Program-made: the position numbers and the translations under genes
NCBI GenBank assembly: GCA_905372445.1
Contig: CAJPPF010000031.1
Location: 1 to 19,478 of the forward strand
DNA length: 19,478 bases
Reading direction: 5' to 3'
Origin: an uncultured Prevotella sp.
GTDB taxonomy: Bacteria > Bacteroidota > Bacteroidia > Bacteroidales > Bacteroidaceae
Notes under the pieces: model-generated
The model's input: only the letters and a program-made list of their open reading frames with translations
The model's database searches: none
Told to the model about the DNA's origin: nothing
Shown here: piece by piece, positions 1 through 7,880 of the stretch
How the letters are laid out: every line of letters starts with the position of its first letter
How positions within the stretch are numbered: the stretch's first letter is position 1

Positions 1-1
1 C

Positions 2-1339
2 CGTCGTATGGAGGAGTGGGAGAGCCTCATAGCCCGTTCGCATAATGCCGGGTTTAAGGTTGTCATCGACTTCGTGCCAAACCATGTAGCACGTCAATAT
101 CGTTCCATAGCGAAGCCTGCCGGGGTGCAGGATTTAGGTCATGACGATAACACCCACTGGCATTTCTCACCACAAAACAATTTCTACTATTGTGTCGACG
201 AGCCTTTCGTCTCACCTGCCGGTCAGGGATATATGGAGTCGCCGGCGCGTGCTACCGGCAATGATGCCTTTACCGCTCACCCGTCAATCAACGACTGGTA
301 CGAGACGGTGAAGCTCAACTATGGTATCGACTACAACGACTGGGCAGGATACCCTTCAGGACATTTCTCGCCGGTGCCGGGCACATGGATTAAGATGACC
401 GATATCCTTCTGTTCTGGGCATCGAAGGGCGTCGACGCTTTCCGCTGCGACATGGCTGAGATGGTGCCTTGCGCGTTCTGGAGTTATGCTTCTGCCATAC
501 TGAAGAGCAAGTATCCTGACATTTTGCTCATAGGCGAGGTGTATGATCCGCAACAGTATCGCAACTACATTTCTGCCGGTTTTGATTATCTCTATGACAA
601 GGTTGGGATGTACGACACTCTGCGTGCTATTATATGCGATCAGTGGTCAACGAATGCCATTACTCAACAATGGCAGAACGTCGACGACATTCGCGAGAGG
701 ATGCTTTATTTCCTTGAGAATCACGACGAACAGCGCATAGCCTCCGACTTCTTTGCCGGCGATGCGTGGAAGGCTATTCCTGCACTCATCATCTCTGCCC
801 TGCTGTATAAGAATCCGCTGATGATTTATGCCGGTCAGGAGTATGGTGAACGAGGAATGGACAAGGAGGGCTTCTCTGGCGTCGACGGACGAACTACGAT
901 ATTCGACTATTGGTGTGTCGATACCTTGCGTCGTGGATTCTTCGACCGTCGGAAACTGACAACCGACGAGAAGAAACTGGAACAGACATATCAGAAAATT
1001 CTCGGTATCGCAGTAAGTGAACGGGCTGTCAACGAAGGTCTTTCGTTCGATCTTATGTATGCCAATCACGCTCTTGCGCCCGATCAGTATGCGTTCATTC
1101 GCAGTGTTGTCGTTGACGGTAAGAGGGAGACGCTTTTAGTAGCAGTTAATTTCTGCGAATACACAAAAGCGGTTCCTGTTAATATTCCGTCTCATGCCTT
1201 CTCTTATCTGTCATTAGCTGAGGGTGATGTTGAGGCTGTTGACCTACTGACAGGTGATAAGACCATGCTGTCGCTGCATCGTGATGAGACGGTGTCGGTA
1301 TCTATTCCTGCAAATGGCGGAGTAGTGCTGAAGTTTTGA
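2..1339 (+). CDS. GH13 alpha-amylase family glycoside hydrolase (5' end outside the window)
   Basis: This is the C-terminal part of a GH13 alpha-amylase-family enzyme, which cleaves alpha-glucans such as starch, glycogen or maltodextrins. The reading frame is open to the window edge and begins with two Arg codons before the first Met at 8, so that Met is probably internal. Counting from it, all four GH13 signature regions are present: DFVPNH at 21-26, GVDAFRCD with the nucleophile Asp148, LLIGEV with the acid/base Glu177, and FLENHD with the transition-state Asp240. The first conserved region normally lies well inside the TIM barrel, so the first strands of the barrel and any signal peptide are missing. 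The last ~90 residues look like the C-terminal beta domain. I cannot place it in a GH13 subfamily or tell whether it is exported. No neighbour in the window shares its pathway, and a long repeat-rich gap follows it. Confidence 0.93.
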   Translation, partial: RRMEEWESLIARSHNAGFKVVIDFVPNHVARQYRSIAKPAGVQDLGHDDNTHWHFSPQNNFYYCVDEPFVSPAGQGYMESPARATGNDAFTAHPSINDWYETVKLNYGIDYNDWAGYPSGHFSPVPGTWIKMTDILLFWASKGVDAFRCDMAEMVPCAFWSYASAILKSKYPDILLIGEVYDPQQYRNYISAGFDYLYDKVGMYDTLRAIICDQWSTNAITQQWQNVDDIRERMLYFLENHDEQRIASDFFAGDAWKAIPALIISALLYKNPLMIYAGQEYGERGMDKEGFSGVDGRTTIFDYWCVDTLRRGFFDRRKLTTDEKKLEQTYQKILGIAVSERAVNEGLSFDLMYANHALAPDQYAFIRSVVVDGKRETLLVAVNFCEYTKAVPVNIPSHAFSYLSLAEGDVEAVDLLTGDKTMLSLHRDETVSVSIPANGGVVLKF

Positions 1340-1452
1340 TCCTATCTTCTTAGCGTGGCATTGCATGCCTCGGCAAATCATAAATAATACCATGCTTCGG
1401 GATGAGCTTTATCTAAAGACTTTCTTTGCGTATGCAGGGAAATGACATGAAT

Positions 1453-1582
1453 CGTAGGGGCGTGATTTATCACGTTCCGCTTTGAGGGGGTGGTTTATCA
1501 CGTTCTGAAATCCTCCAACAACAATCCTATAGGGGTTGCAATGTTATTGCCAAGACGGAACGTGATAAATCACACCCCTACG
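1453..1582. repeat. 27-bp inverted repeat with 76-bp spacer
   Basis: The left arm 1453-1479 and the reverse complement of the right arm 1556-1582 agree at 26 of 27 positions. The arms contain the hyphenated palindrome CGTGATTTATCACG, so each arm can also fold on itself. A degenerate third copy, GGTTTATCACGTTCTG, lies at about 1491-1506 in the same direction as the left arm. The right arm together with the following CGGCTGATGC is shared with the two 131-bp elements at 6284 and 17985. The structure sits about 115 bp past the amylase stop, so it could fold in the 3' UTR. No T-tract follows, so I do not call it a terminator. Confidence 0.85.
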
Positions 1583-1759
1583 GCTGATGCGAATAAATTC
1601 AACAAAAAGGCTGTTCTAACCACACATACAGCCGATATTTACCGGCACGTTATACTTCGATGACGAAAAACGCTTATTTCTGGCATTACATCCAAGACCT
1701 TGCTAATCAGTGAGATAAAAGATTTTGATGCCGATAAAAATACGAATCAGTTTCAAGAA

Positions 1760-1847
1760 CCGCCGTTTCTTGGTTCTGAAACCGCCGTTTCTTGTCGATA
1801 AAACCGCCTTTTTCAGCGTAAAGAACCGCCGCTTTTTGAGAGAAAAA
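1760..1847. repeat. 22-bp-period degenerate tandem array, four units
   Basis: The motif CCGCC recurs at 1760, 1782, 1804 and 1826, an exact 22-bp period. The consensus is CCGCCGTTTCTTG, then four variable bases, then an A-rich end (TAAAA or AAGAA). The first two units are cleanest, and the last two keep CCGCC but have degraded TTTCTTG. The units are partly dyad-symmetric, with CAAGAA before CCGCCGT and TTCTTG after it in unit one. The same unit and period recur at 16692-16779. There are no unique spacers, so this is not a CRISPR array. Confidence 0.8.
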
Positions 1848-1941
1848 GCATGGAATGAAGCTGTTTTAAGCTTCTCTCAATTCTTTAAGACACGGTTTTA
1901 TGTCATGTGTACTTGGCAAATCATTGATTTTACTTTTCTAT

Positions 1942-1972
1942 TTCGCTAAAAATAGCGAAGATGATTTTTCTT
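1942..1972 (+). terminator. Weak candidate terminator hairpin
   Basis: TTCGCT at 1942-1947 pairs with AGCGAA at 1954-1959 across an A-rich loop. A T-rich stretch (ATTTTTCTTT) follows after a few bases. The stem is short, and it lies 600 bp past the amylase stop, so the assignment is tentative. Confidence 0.25.
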
Positions 1973-2060
1973 TACGATACGCCAAATTTGGATATAAGGT
2001 TAGATTGCCATGTTAGTGCGTATATCGGCGGCAACATGGCAGAAAGGAATCTCTTTACGG

Positions 2061-2675
2061 CTATAATGTACCGAATTCGTAATTGTTTTCTATCAGCCAG
2101 TCGAGACACTCGGGTAGGGCGGTGTGCAGTTTGTCGATGCTCTTCAGTGAGTCGTGGAATGTGATGATGCTGCCGTTGCGGGTGTAGGTCTTTATGTTTC
2201 TTACCACATCGTCGGCAGTGAGCAGTTTGGAGTAGTCGCGTGTGACAAGGTCCCACATGACGATGGTATATTTTCTTTTCAGCCAGAGATACTGCGATAG
2301 GCGCATCCAGCCATGAGGCGGGCGGAACAGTCGGCTCTTGCCACCTATTATCTCGTCGCATTGTCGTATGTTGCTGCTGTAGCTTTTTATGAAATGTCGT
2401 GCCCCGCCCATGTGGTTGAAGGTGTGGTTGCCTATGACATGTCCGTCTTGACGAACCTGTTCGAACAGCTCGGGATATTTGCGAACGTTGTCGCCGACGA
2501 CGAAGAATGTGGCTTTTATGCCCCTCGCGCGAAGTGTCTCAAGGATGAAAGGTGTGGCTTCGGGAATAGGACCATCGTCGAAGGTGAGATACACCTTACG
2601 TTCGTTTTTGTTCATTCTCCACAGGGCTTTAGGGTAAAGCCAGCGAAGCCACATCGATGGTTGTTCAATAATCAT
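2061..2675 (-). CDS. Polysaccharide deacetylase (NodB / CE4 family)
   Basis: This is a metal-dependent carbohydrate deacetylase of the NodB homology family (carbohydrate esterase 4), which removes N- or O-acetyl groups from sugars such as peptidoglycan GlcNAc, chitin oligomers or surface polysaccharide. The 204-residue protein is essentially one catalytic domain. Motif 1 is TFDDGP at 31-36, with Asp33 as the likely base and Asp34 as a metal ligand. Motif 2, GNHTFNH, supplies metal ligands His84 and His88. Motif 3 is RPPHG at 118-122, and the late ITFHDS carries the conserved His. I see no signal peptide or membrane segment, though the N-terminal ~25 residues contain a short hydrophobic-basic stretch. 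It lies 66 bp downstream of the DUF2723 gene on the same strand, separated by a hairpin. The substrate cannot be read from the sequence. Confidence 0.93.
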   Translation of the reverse strand: MIIEQPSMWLRWLYPKALWRMNKNERKVYLTFDDGPIPEATPFILETLRARGIKATFFVVGDNVRKYPELFEQVRQDGHVIGNHTFNHMGGARHFIKSYSSNIRQCDEIIGGKSRLFRPPHGWMRLSQYLWLKRKYTIVMWDLVTRDYSKLLTADDVVRNIKTYTRNGSIITFHDSLKSIDKLHTALPECLDWLIENNYEFGTL

Positions 2676-2687
2676 ATTTCAAAACAA

Positions 2688-2720
2688 CGCCTCCCCTCCA
2701 CATATTGCAGAAAGGAGGCG
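2688..2720 (-). terminator. Hairpin between the DUF2723 and deacetylase genes
   Basis: CGCCTCC at 2688-2694 pairs with GGAGGCG at 2714-2720. Read on the minus strand, the hairpin is followed by TTGTTTTG. It lies 21 bp past the stop of the DUF2723 gene and ends about 12 bp before the deacetylase start. It could therefore terminate or attenuate transcription into the deacetylase gene. The T-tract is interrupted, so it is only a moderate candidate. Confidence 0.5.
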
Positions 2721-2741
2721 GGTATTATGTGATTTTGTCAG

Positions 2742-5700
2742 TTATTCGAAAGGCGTTCCACCTTTGTCGTAGTATACTTCGGTGAGGCGATGTATGGTGT
2801 CAACCTGAGTCTTGCTCTTCTTCATGTCTATCATCTCTGTCACGAGACACACGTTGTTGAGAATATAGAGTTGTGTCATCACGTCGCGCTGTGACATTGC
2901 GAAGTTGTTGCCGTTGAGCGACAGATAGTATGTCGCATGCTCGTAGGCGTTCTTCCATACGCTGTCGATTATAGCCTGTGCTTCTTTTGTCTTGCCCAGC
3001 AGAGCGTATGCCTTGGCAAGGTCGGCGCCGCCACTCATAAAGTCCATAGGGATGTTATATGCCGGCAGCTCTTTCATACACCGGTCGAGGGCTTTCAGAG
3101 CCTTGTCCTTCTTCCCTTCAGATATAAGGTTCAGCGCGAGTTGTGCGAAGAGGCGTCGGTGGGTGTTGCACATACGCATCACTGTCTCGTCGATATAAAC
3201 TCCCGGTTTAGACACACCTCCGTACTTATAACGGGTCATCATATTGGCGTATGTCTTCTCCGTGTCGAAGTTCTTAGTGCCTTCAATGCTCTTCCCACCC
3301 CTTGATGTTGTGAACGGAGTGATGCGGTTAGCCAGACCCTCCTGAACGAAGTTGTCGCCGAGATTCATGTAGTTGTCGGCACCAACGGTCATCGCCACAT
3401 AGATAGGACGGGTCCAGTTGGCATTGCTGATTATTTCGAGCATCATCAGGTCGCCCTTGTATAGCGCACGCTTGCCGCTGAGCGAGATGGTCATCTTGTC
3501 AGGTATGGAGTCGCTTGCCATCATCATGCCGCTCTTACGTACAGCCTCCTTGTCGATGGTGACATATACTGTGTCGGTAGGTATGAAGTTGGCTTCCTTG
3601 TTGAGAACCCAGTGCTTGATAATGTTCTTGAGTTCGAAAGGTTCGTCGCCGAACTGCTTCTTGGCATCTTCAGGATTCTCGGTATAGAAACGCTCTATCT
3701 CGTTCTTATACTCCGGACGAATCTCTACCATCTCATTAGTGCCCGTGCAGTAATTCAGGCGTGACCACGTTATAGGCATTGCTGGGGAGTCGTATGCGGG
3801 ACGAATCATCTGATCTATGTACCAGTCGGTCTGCAGATAACTGAGGTTACAGACGCGGGTATCGGTACGTACGCCCTCGACATCCTGGTTGTACCATAGA
3901 GGGAAGGTGTCGTTGTCGCCGTTGGTGAAGATTATAGGATAGCCTTTGTCCTGAAGAGTCATGAGGTAGTTCTGTCCGAAATCACGGCAGGTGTAGCGTC
4001 CTGAGCGGTCGTGATCGTCCCAGTTCTGCGATGCCATCTGCACAGGAACGAGCAGGCATACGGCAGAACATACCGTCGCCAGTGCTACGTCGTTGACTTT
4101 TACATTATTCAGATACTTGGCAAAGGCTTTCTTAAGCAGATCGATGGCAGCAACAACGCCAAGACCACACCATATGGCAAAGGCATAGAATGAGCCTGCG
4201 TAGGCGTAATCACGCTCACGAGGTTGACTTGGAGTCTGGTTGAGGTAGAACACAATAGCAAGACCTGTCATGAAGAATAGGAAGAATACCACCCAGAACT
4301 GACGTATGCCGCGTTGTCCGCGGTAAGCCTGCCAGAACATACCAAGCAAACCAAGCAGCAGAGGCAAGCAATAGTAGACGTTGTGGCCTTTGTTCTCTTT
4401 GAGCATCTGTGGCAGTTTGTCCTGGTTGCCAAGGCGTGCATTATCTAAGAATGGAATGCCTGAAATCCAGTTTCCGTGTTCTAACTCGCCATTGCCTTGT
4501 ATGTCGTTCTGTCGTCCGGCGAAGTTCCACATGAAATAACGCCAGTACATGAAGTTACATTGGTAAGAAAGAAAGAAGCGGAGGTTATCCCATTGCGAAG
4601 GGCGCTTCACCATGATGGTCTCACCACAACGGTCGTAAGGTTCCTCGTTTCCGCTGACACCACCCATCCAGTCTTCGTAGTGCTGTGCATGCGCTGCATC
4701 GTGCATACGAGGGAACAGCATGTTCTGTGCGTAGTTGTACTTTATCTTCCTGTTTACAATGAAGTAAGAGTCTTTCTCGTTGGCAGACTCCTTTTCCTTA
4801 CGTTGCCATATAGGTGCCTTCTCTGTCTTGTCAGGAACACACACATTGCCCTTGACATTGAGTTTCACCTGTGAGGTATAGAAAGGTCCGTAGAGCAGAG
4901 GACGGTCGCCATACTGGTCGCGACTGAGGTAGTTGCCGAGGGTGAATATGTCTTCAGGCGAATTCTGATCCATAGGAGGATTGGCAGAAGAACGGATGAC
5001 GATGATTGCGTAACTTGAGTAACCTATCATCAGCATCAGCATGCAGAGGAGGGTAGTGTTCTTGATACGCGCTGACACCAGCGGCACGAGTTTTTTCTCA
5101 ACCTTTCTCTTATAGTTCATCACAAACCATAGAGCAATAAGAACTACAATGCCTGTCAGTGCTGCTCCCCAGCCATAGCCGTAGAAAGGAATGCCGAGCA
5201 TAGCGAATGCAGCAAGGAAGGATATGTTCTGAATTTTCTCATTCTTCTCTGTGTATGTGGCGTATATTGCCCAGCATACTATGGCAACGAGAAGTATGAT
5301 GTAGATTATTACGCCTGTGTTGAAAGGCATATTGAGGGTGTTGACAAAGAAAAGTTCAAACCATCCGCCTACTGTTATGATGCCGGGCACGACGCCGTAA
5401 AGAACGGCTGCAACGACGACAAACGAAACAAACAGCGCAATGAGCGAGCCTTTGAGTTCGATGTTTGGGAACTTCTTGTAGCAGAATACCAAAACAATGG
5501 CAGGGATACAAAGGAGATTCAGCAGGTGGACACCGATACTGAGACCTGTCATGTACATGATAAGCACTAACCATCGGTCAGAATGAGGCTCGTCGGCATG
5601 GTCTTCCCATTTCAGTATAAGCCAGAATACTATGGCAGTGAATGCACTGGAATAGGCATATACCTCACCTTCGACGGCTGAAAACCAGAATGTATCGGAA

Positions 5701-6098
5701 AAAGTATAGATAAACGCACCCACAAGACCGGAGCCCATTATGGCAATTGTCTTCGCTGTCGTCAGTTCATTCCAGTCTTTCACGATAAGCTTCCGTGCCA
5801 GATGAGTGATTGACCAGAAAAGGAATAGAATGGTTGTTGCAGAGAGCAGTGCGCTCATCATGTTTACCATGCGTGCTACCTGTGACGGATCGCTGACGAA
5901 CTGTGTGAAGAGATTGGCAGTGAGCATGAAAAACGGTGCGCCCGGTGGATGACCAACCTCAAGCCTGTAGCCTGTGGAAATGAACTCGGGGCAGTCCCAG
6001 AAAGAGGCGGTCGGTTCAATGGTTGTGCAATAAACAATGGCTGCTACAAGGAAGGCAAACCATCCAAGCACATTGTTTATCAGTTGATACTTCTTCAT
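2742..6098 (-). CDS. DUF2723 (TMEM260-like) GT-C membrane protein with C-terminal TPR-like region
   Basis: This 1118-residue protein belongs to the DUF2723 family, common in Bacteroidetes and related to eukaryotic TMEM260, which I recall being reported as a protein O-mannosyltransferase. The likely role is therefore transfer of a sugar from a lipid carrier onto exported protein. The N-terminal membrane half shows the family signature: an acidic loop EPTASFWDCPEF (Asp35, Glu38) after the first membrane segment, then GHPPGAP from residue 49. About a dozen further hydrophobic segments run to ~residue 690. The rest is soluble, with FTNGDNDTFPLWY and a TPR-like helical repeat near the C-terminus (AKAYALLGKTKEAQAII). 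The length fits the family. The gene is preceded by a TAnnTTTG promoter-like box at 6177-6184. The sugar and target protein are unknown. Confidence 0.9.
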   Translation of the reverse strand: MKKYQLINNVLGWFAFLVAAIVYCTTIEPTASFWDCPEFISTGYRLEVGHPPGAPFFMLTANLFTQFVSDPSQVARMVNMMSALLSATTILFLFWSITHLARKLIVKDWNELTTAKTIAIMGSGLVGAFIYTFSDTFWFSAVEGEVYAYSSAFTAIVFWLILKWEDHADEPHSDRWLVLIMYMTGLSIGVHLLNLLCIPAIVLVFCYKKFPNIELKGSLIALFVSFVVVAAVLYGVVPGIITVGGWFELFFVNTLNMPFNTGVIIYIILLVAIVCWAIYATYTEKNEKIQNISFLAAFAMLGIPFYGYGWGAALTGIVVLIALWFVMNYKRKVEKKLVPLVSARIKNTTLLCMLMLMIGYSSYAIIVIRSSANPPMDQNSPEDIFTLGNYLSRDQYGDRPLLYGPFYTSQVKLNVKGNVCVPDKTEKAPIWQRKEKESANEKDSYFIVNRKIKYNYAQNMLFPRMHDAAHAQHYEDWMGGVSGNEEPYDRCGETIMVKRPSQWDNLRFFLSYQCNFMYWRYFMWNFAGRQNDIQGNGELEHGNWISGIPFLDNARLGNQDKLPQMLKENKGHNVYYCLPLLLGLLGMFWQAYRGQRGIRQFWVVFFLFFMTGLAIVFYLNQTPSQPRERDYAYAGSFYAFAIWCGLGVVAAIDLLKKAFAKYLNNVKVNDVALATVCSAVCLLVPVQMASQNWDDHDRSGRYTCRDFGQNYLMTLQDKGYPIIFTNGDNDTFPLWYNQDVEGVRTDTRVCNLSYLQTDWYIDQMIRPAYDSPAMPITWSRLNYCTGTNEMVEIRPEYKNEIERFYTENPEDAKKQFGDEPFELKNIIKHWVLNKEANFIPTDTVYVTIDKEAVRKSGMMMASDSIPDKMTISLSGKRALYKGDLMMLEIISNANWTRPIYVAMTVGADNYMNLGDNFVQEGLANRITPFTTSRGGKSIEGTKNFDTEKTYANMMTRYKYGGVSKPGVYIDETVMRMCNTHRRLFAQLALNLISEGKKDKALKALDRCMKELPAYNIPMDFMSGGADLAKAYALLGKTKEAQAIIDSVWKNAYEHATYYLSLNGNNFAMSQRDVMTQLYILNNVCLVTEMIDMKKSKTQVDTIHRLTEVYYDKGGTPFE

Positions 6099-6176
6099 TT
6101 TGCTTATTGTATTTTGATTTTATCTTTTTACCTATGGCTGTAATGCTCTCATCTATGATGAGTGCGACGATTCATG

Positions 6177-6208
6177 CAAAGTTAATAATAAAAAAAGATA
6201 TTGACGAA
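6177..6208 (-). promoter_or_regulatory. Bacteroidetes-type promoter for the DUF2723 gene
   Basis: On the minus strand TAACTTTG (6184-6177) matches the -7 consensus TAnnTTTG. Twenty bases upstream is TTCG (6208-6205), one mismatch from the -33 TTTG. The predicted 5' UTR is about 70 nt. The match is by consensus only. Confidence 0.5.
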
Positions 6209-6283
6209 TGACGTCCGAAGAATTAGTAATTGTTAAGGGTTAACCTCAAATAGGTCAACAGATCGTGGTGGCTTTTTTATTAA

Positions 6284-6414
6284 CGAAATCGGTCAATATA
6301 GCGCAGTGCGCGAATGGCGGAACGTGATAAATCATGCCCCTTCGGCTGATGCATCTATTTGGACTCTGCTCCATAATCAGACGAAACCAGTTAGGAATCT
6401 ATTGACCGATTCGG
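6284..6414. repeat. MITE-like 131-bp intergenic element, copy 1
   Basis: The ends CGAAATCGGTCAATA (6284-6298) and TATTGACCGATTCGG (6400-6414) are near-perfect inverted repeats. The interior contains GGAACGTGATAAATCA and CGGCTGATGC, the motif shared with the inverted repeat at 1453-1582. A second copy of identical length is at 17985-18115, matching at about 115 of 131 positions by hand count. There is no ORF inside. ATTAA occurs directly on both sides (6279-6283 and 6415-6419), a possible target duplication, but the AT-rich flanks are also partly inverted, so this is ambiguous. The element lies 32 bp past the stop of the YqaA-like gene and could act as a 3' stem-loop. Confidence 0.8.
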
Positions 6415-6446
6415 ATTAAAAAACGACCGTATATCCGTAAGAAAGA

Positions 6447-6899
6447 TTAGAATAGCCAGTTTGCGCCATATATCAGAATCCAATAACGCAGAAACTTGCC
6501 TATTGCTATTGATGTGAACGACAGCAGAACATTGGCGCGTGTCAGTCCGAGAATTATGGCTATGGCGCTGCCTATGATAGGGAGAAACGCGAAGAATCCC
6601 ATTAACGCACCTCGTCCGTTCATGAAACGTTCGGCTTTGTCGAGGCTTTCCTTCTTGACATGAAACCATTTCTCAAGCCAGCCAAGTTTGCCCATACGAC
6701 CTATGGTGTAGTTGAATCCGGAACCAAGCACATTGCCTATGGTCCCGTAAATGATAAGTTGCATCGGGTCAAGTCCTGCTGCCCACAGTGCCAACATGAC
6801 TGTCTCGCTGCTGAAAGGAAAGAAACTACCTGCAATAAAAGCCGCCAAAAGCATTCCCCAGTAGCTGTAGTTTATAAGGAAATCGATTATAAAATCCAT
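6447..6899 (-). CDS. YqaA / DedA family (VTT domain) inner-membrane protein
   Basis: This 150-residue protein is of the small YqaA branch of the DedA / VTT (SNARE-associated Golgi) family. Members are linked to phospholipid or undecaprenyl-phosphate movement and envelope integrity, but a specific substrate is not established for this branch. A hydrophobic N-terminal segment is followed by the family's re-entrant loop GSFFPFSSETVMLAL, then NVLGSGFNYTIGR, the basic helix WLEKWFHVKKES, the second re-entrant-type loop FLPIIGSAIAIILGLTR, and a final helix. The length is normal for YqaA proteins. The start overlaps the 3' end of the upstream membrane-protein gene by 13 nt, so the two are probably translated together. 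The first 131-bp repeat element follows its stop. Confidence 0.85.
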   Translation of the reverse strand: MDFIIDFLINYSYWGMLLAAFIAGSFFPFSSETVMLALWAAGLDPMQLIIYGTIGNVLGSGFNYTIGRMGKLGWLEKWFHVKKESLDKAERFMNGRGALMGFFAFLPIIGSAIAIILGLTRANVLLSFTSIAIGKFLRYWILIYGANWLF

Positions 6900-7834
6900 G
6901 TATTCAATATCGTCAATGTCAATGTAACGGCAAGCGCCACATAGAATAAAATGTTAGTCATCCACGAATTAGTGAATGTGAAAAAGTGAGCTACAAAGGG
7001 GGCTACGCATATAATGGCTATCCTGACCAGAAAATCGCTGTGCTGAGGTTGGAGCACGAGGAAGATGATAGAGGAAAAGAACAGCAGCATAAGGACATTG
7101 AAGAACATTCGTGTCTTTATGCTGTCGGCATAGGAATAACGTAGGAAATGTGCTATGCCTGCTATTCCCAGTAGTGTGATGAAGATGATTGGCACTAAAA
7201 GAGTAGGGGTGGCAAGTCCTTCAAAGAGTGGGTCAAACGCTGTTATGCCGGTGACATGACAGATAAGAACATCGTATGTTCCATTAAGCAGACTGTATGT
7301 GCCCCAAAACCAATAGGGCAGAATGAACCCGAGAAGTGATGCTACGAGGGTTCGCAGCGAACCTTCCTGCAGATTGGTGAACATAGTTATCCACAGTAAA
7401 GGAAGGAAGAAGATAATCTGTATAAACTGAGTGCTTATCAGTCCAATGCAGATGAAGGCGTAGAGAATGGTACCCATAGCCCATCTGTCCTGGTATGCAC
7501 TGAACAGTAGAAGGAGAGTCGTAATGAAGAGAACCTGCACGATGCCACCACTTATTGATTCCATAAGTTGAGGAATCATTAGCGTAAATGCCAGAAAAGA
7601 GCATGAGACAAGACGGCAGAAGCCCCTTATCAGTGAGTTCTTGTTGTTCAGCGCGACCATCAGCAGGGTGGATAGTGCCAGCAATATTATCTGTATCCAA
7701 TGCTCCTTGCTAAGAAATCCGCTGATGAGCAACACCGTCACAGCGTAAATCACCGTGAAAGAGAATGTCAAACGACCCGTTGCTACTTTATTTTGAAATC
7801 TCTTCTTCAATTCTTTATCCCTGATAAACGACAC
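6887..7834 (-). CDS. Polytopic membrane protein of unknown function
   Basis: I do not recognise this family. The protein is up to 315 residues, with about ten hydrophobic segments of membrane-spanning length filling nearly all of it and short basic N-terminal and interhelix regions; I see no catalytic motif. It overlaps the YqaA-like gene by 13 nt, which suggests one operon. The start is uncertain. The longest frame begins with GTG at 7834, but that codon lies inside the stem of the 7826-7864 hairpin. An in-frame TTG at 7810 would give MKKRFQNKV, begins just outside the hairpin, and has AGGGAT about 10 nt upstream, so it is an attractive alternative. The next ATG comes about 60 residues in and would delete a membrane segment. 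The neighbours suggest an envelope role, but nothing in the sequence defines one. Confidence 0.75.
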   Translation of the reverse strand: MSFIRDKELKKRFQNKVATGRLTFSFTVIYAVTVLLISGFLSKEHWIQIILLALSTLLMVALNNKNSLIRGFCRLVSCSFLAFTLMIPQLMESISGGIVQVLFITTLLLLFSAYQDRWAMGTILYAFICIGLISTQFIQIIFFLPLLWITMFTNLQEGSLRTLVASLLGFILPYWFWGTYSLLNGTYDVLICHVTGITAFDPLFEGLATPTLLVPIIFITLLGIAGIAHFLRYSYADSIKTRMFFNVLMLLFFSSIIFLVLQPQHSDFLVRIAIICVAPFVAHFFTFTNSWMTNILFYVALAVTLTLTILNTWIL

Positions 7835-7864
7835 CCCATATATGCAATAAAGGGGGTGTCGTTT
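7826..7864. terminator. 12-bp perfect stem hairpin after purD
   Basis: AAACGACACCCC (7826-7837) and GGGGTGTCGTTT (7853-7864) are perfect inverted repeats around a 15-nt loop. On the plus strand seven T's follow (7862-7868). On the minus strand, the direction of purD, the hairpin begins 17 nt past the purD stop and is followed by TTTATC, a weaker tract. It looks like a bidirectional terminator that would partly insulate the membrane-protein gene from purD. It also covers that gene's GTG start. Confidence 0.7.
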
Positions 7865-7880
7865 TTTTGTGTCCTGATGA

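Larger units (their letters stand above)
1340..2060. other. Gene-free 721-bp gap between convergent genes, holding repeats
   Basis: The amylase gene and the polysaccharide deacetylase gene converge on this stretch. It holds a 27-bp inverted repeat (1453-1479 with 1556-1582), a partial third copy of the same motif near 1485-1506, a four-unit 22-bp-period array (1760-1847), and a weak hairpin at 1942-1959. The only sizeable open frame on the plus strand (1725-1949) runs through the repeat array, is very rich in Phe, Lys and Arg, and resembles no family I know, so I do not call it a gene. Confidence 0.7.
6099..6446. other. Gene-free 348-bp gap with a promoter and a 131-bp repeat element
   Basis: This stretch lies between the 5' end of the DUF2723 gene and the 3' end of the YqaA-like gene. 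It holds a promoter-like box for the DUF2723 gene at 6177-6184 and the first copy of the MITE-like element at 6284-6414. I found no convincing ORF or RNA gene. Confidence 0.7.

Noticed and set aside
647..1069. 140-codon minus-strand open frame inside the amylase gene
   Set aside because: The plus frame carries the GH13 motifs here, so this frame is a shadow.
1760..1847. CRISPR-like array
   Set aside because: Units are contiguous at 22 bp with no unique spacers, and no cas genes are present.
1725..1949. 74-codon plus-strand open frame
   Set aside because: It runs through the 22-bp array, whose period is not a multiple of three, and its protein looks like no known family.
6279..6419. ATTAA target-site duplication proving transposition of copy 1
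   Set aside because: The flanks are AT-rich and themselves partly inverted, and copy 2 has no matching duplication, so I report it only as a possibility.
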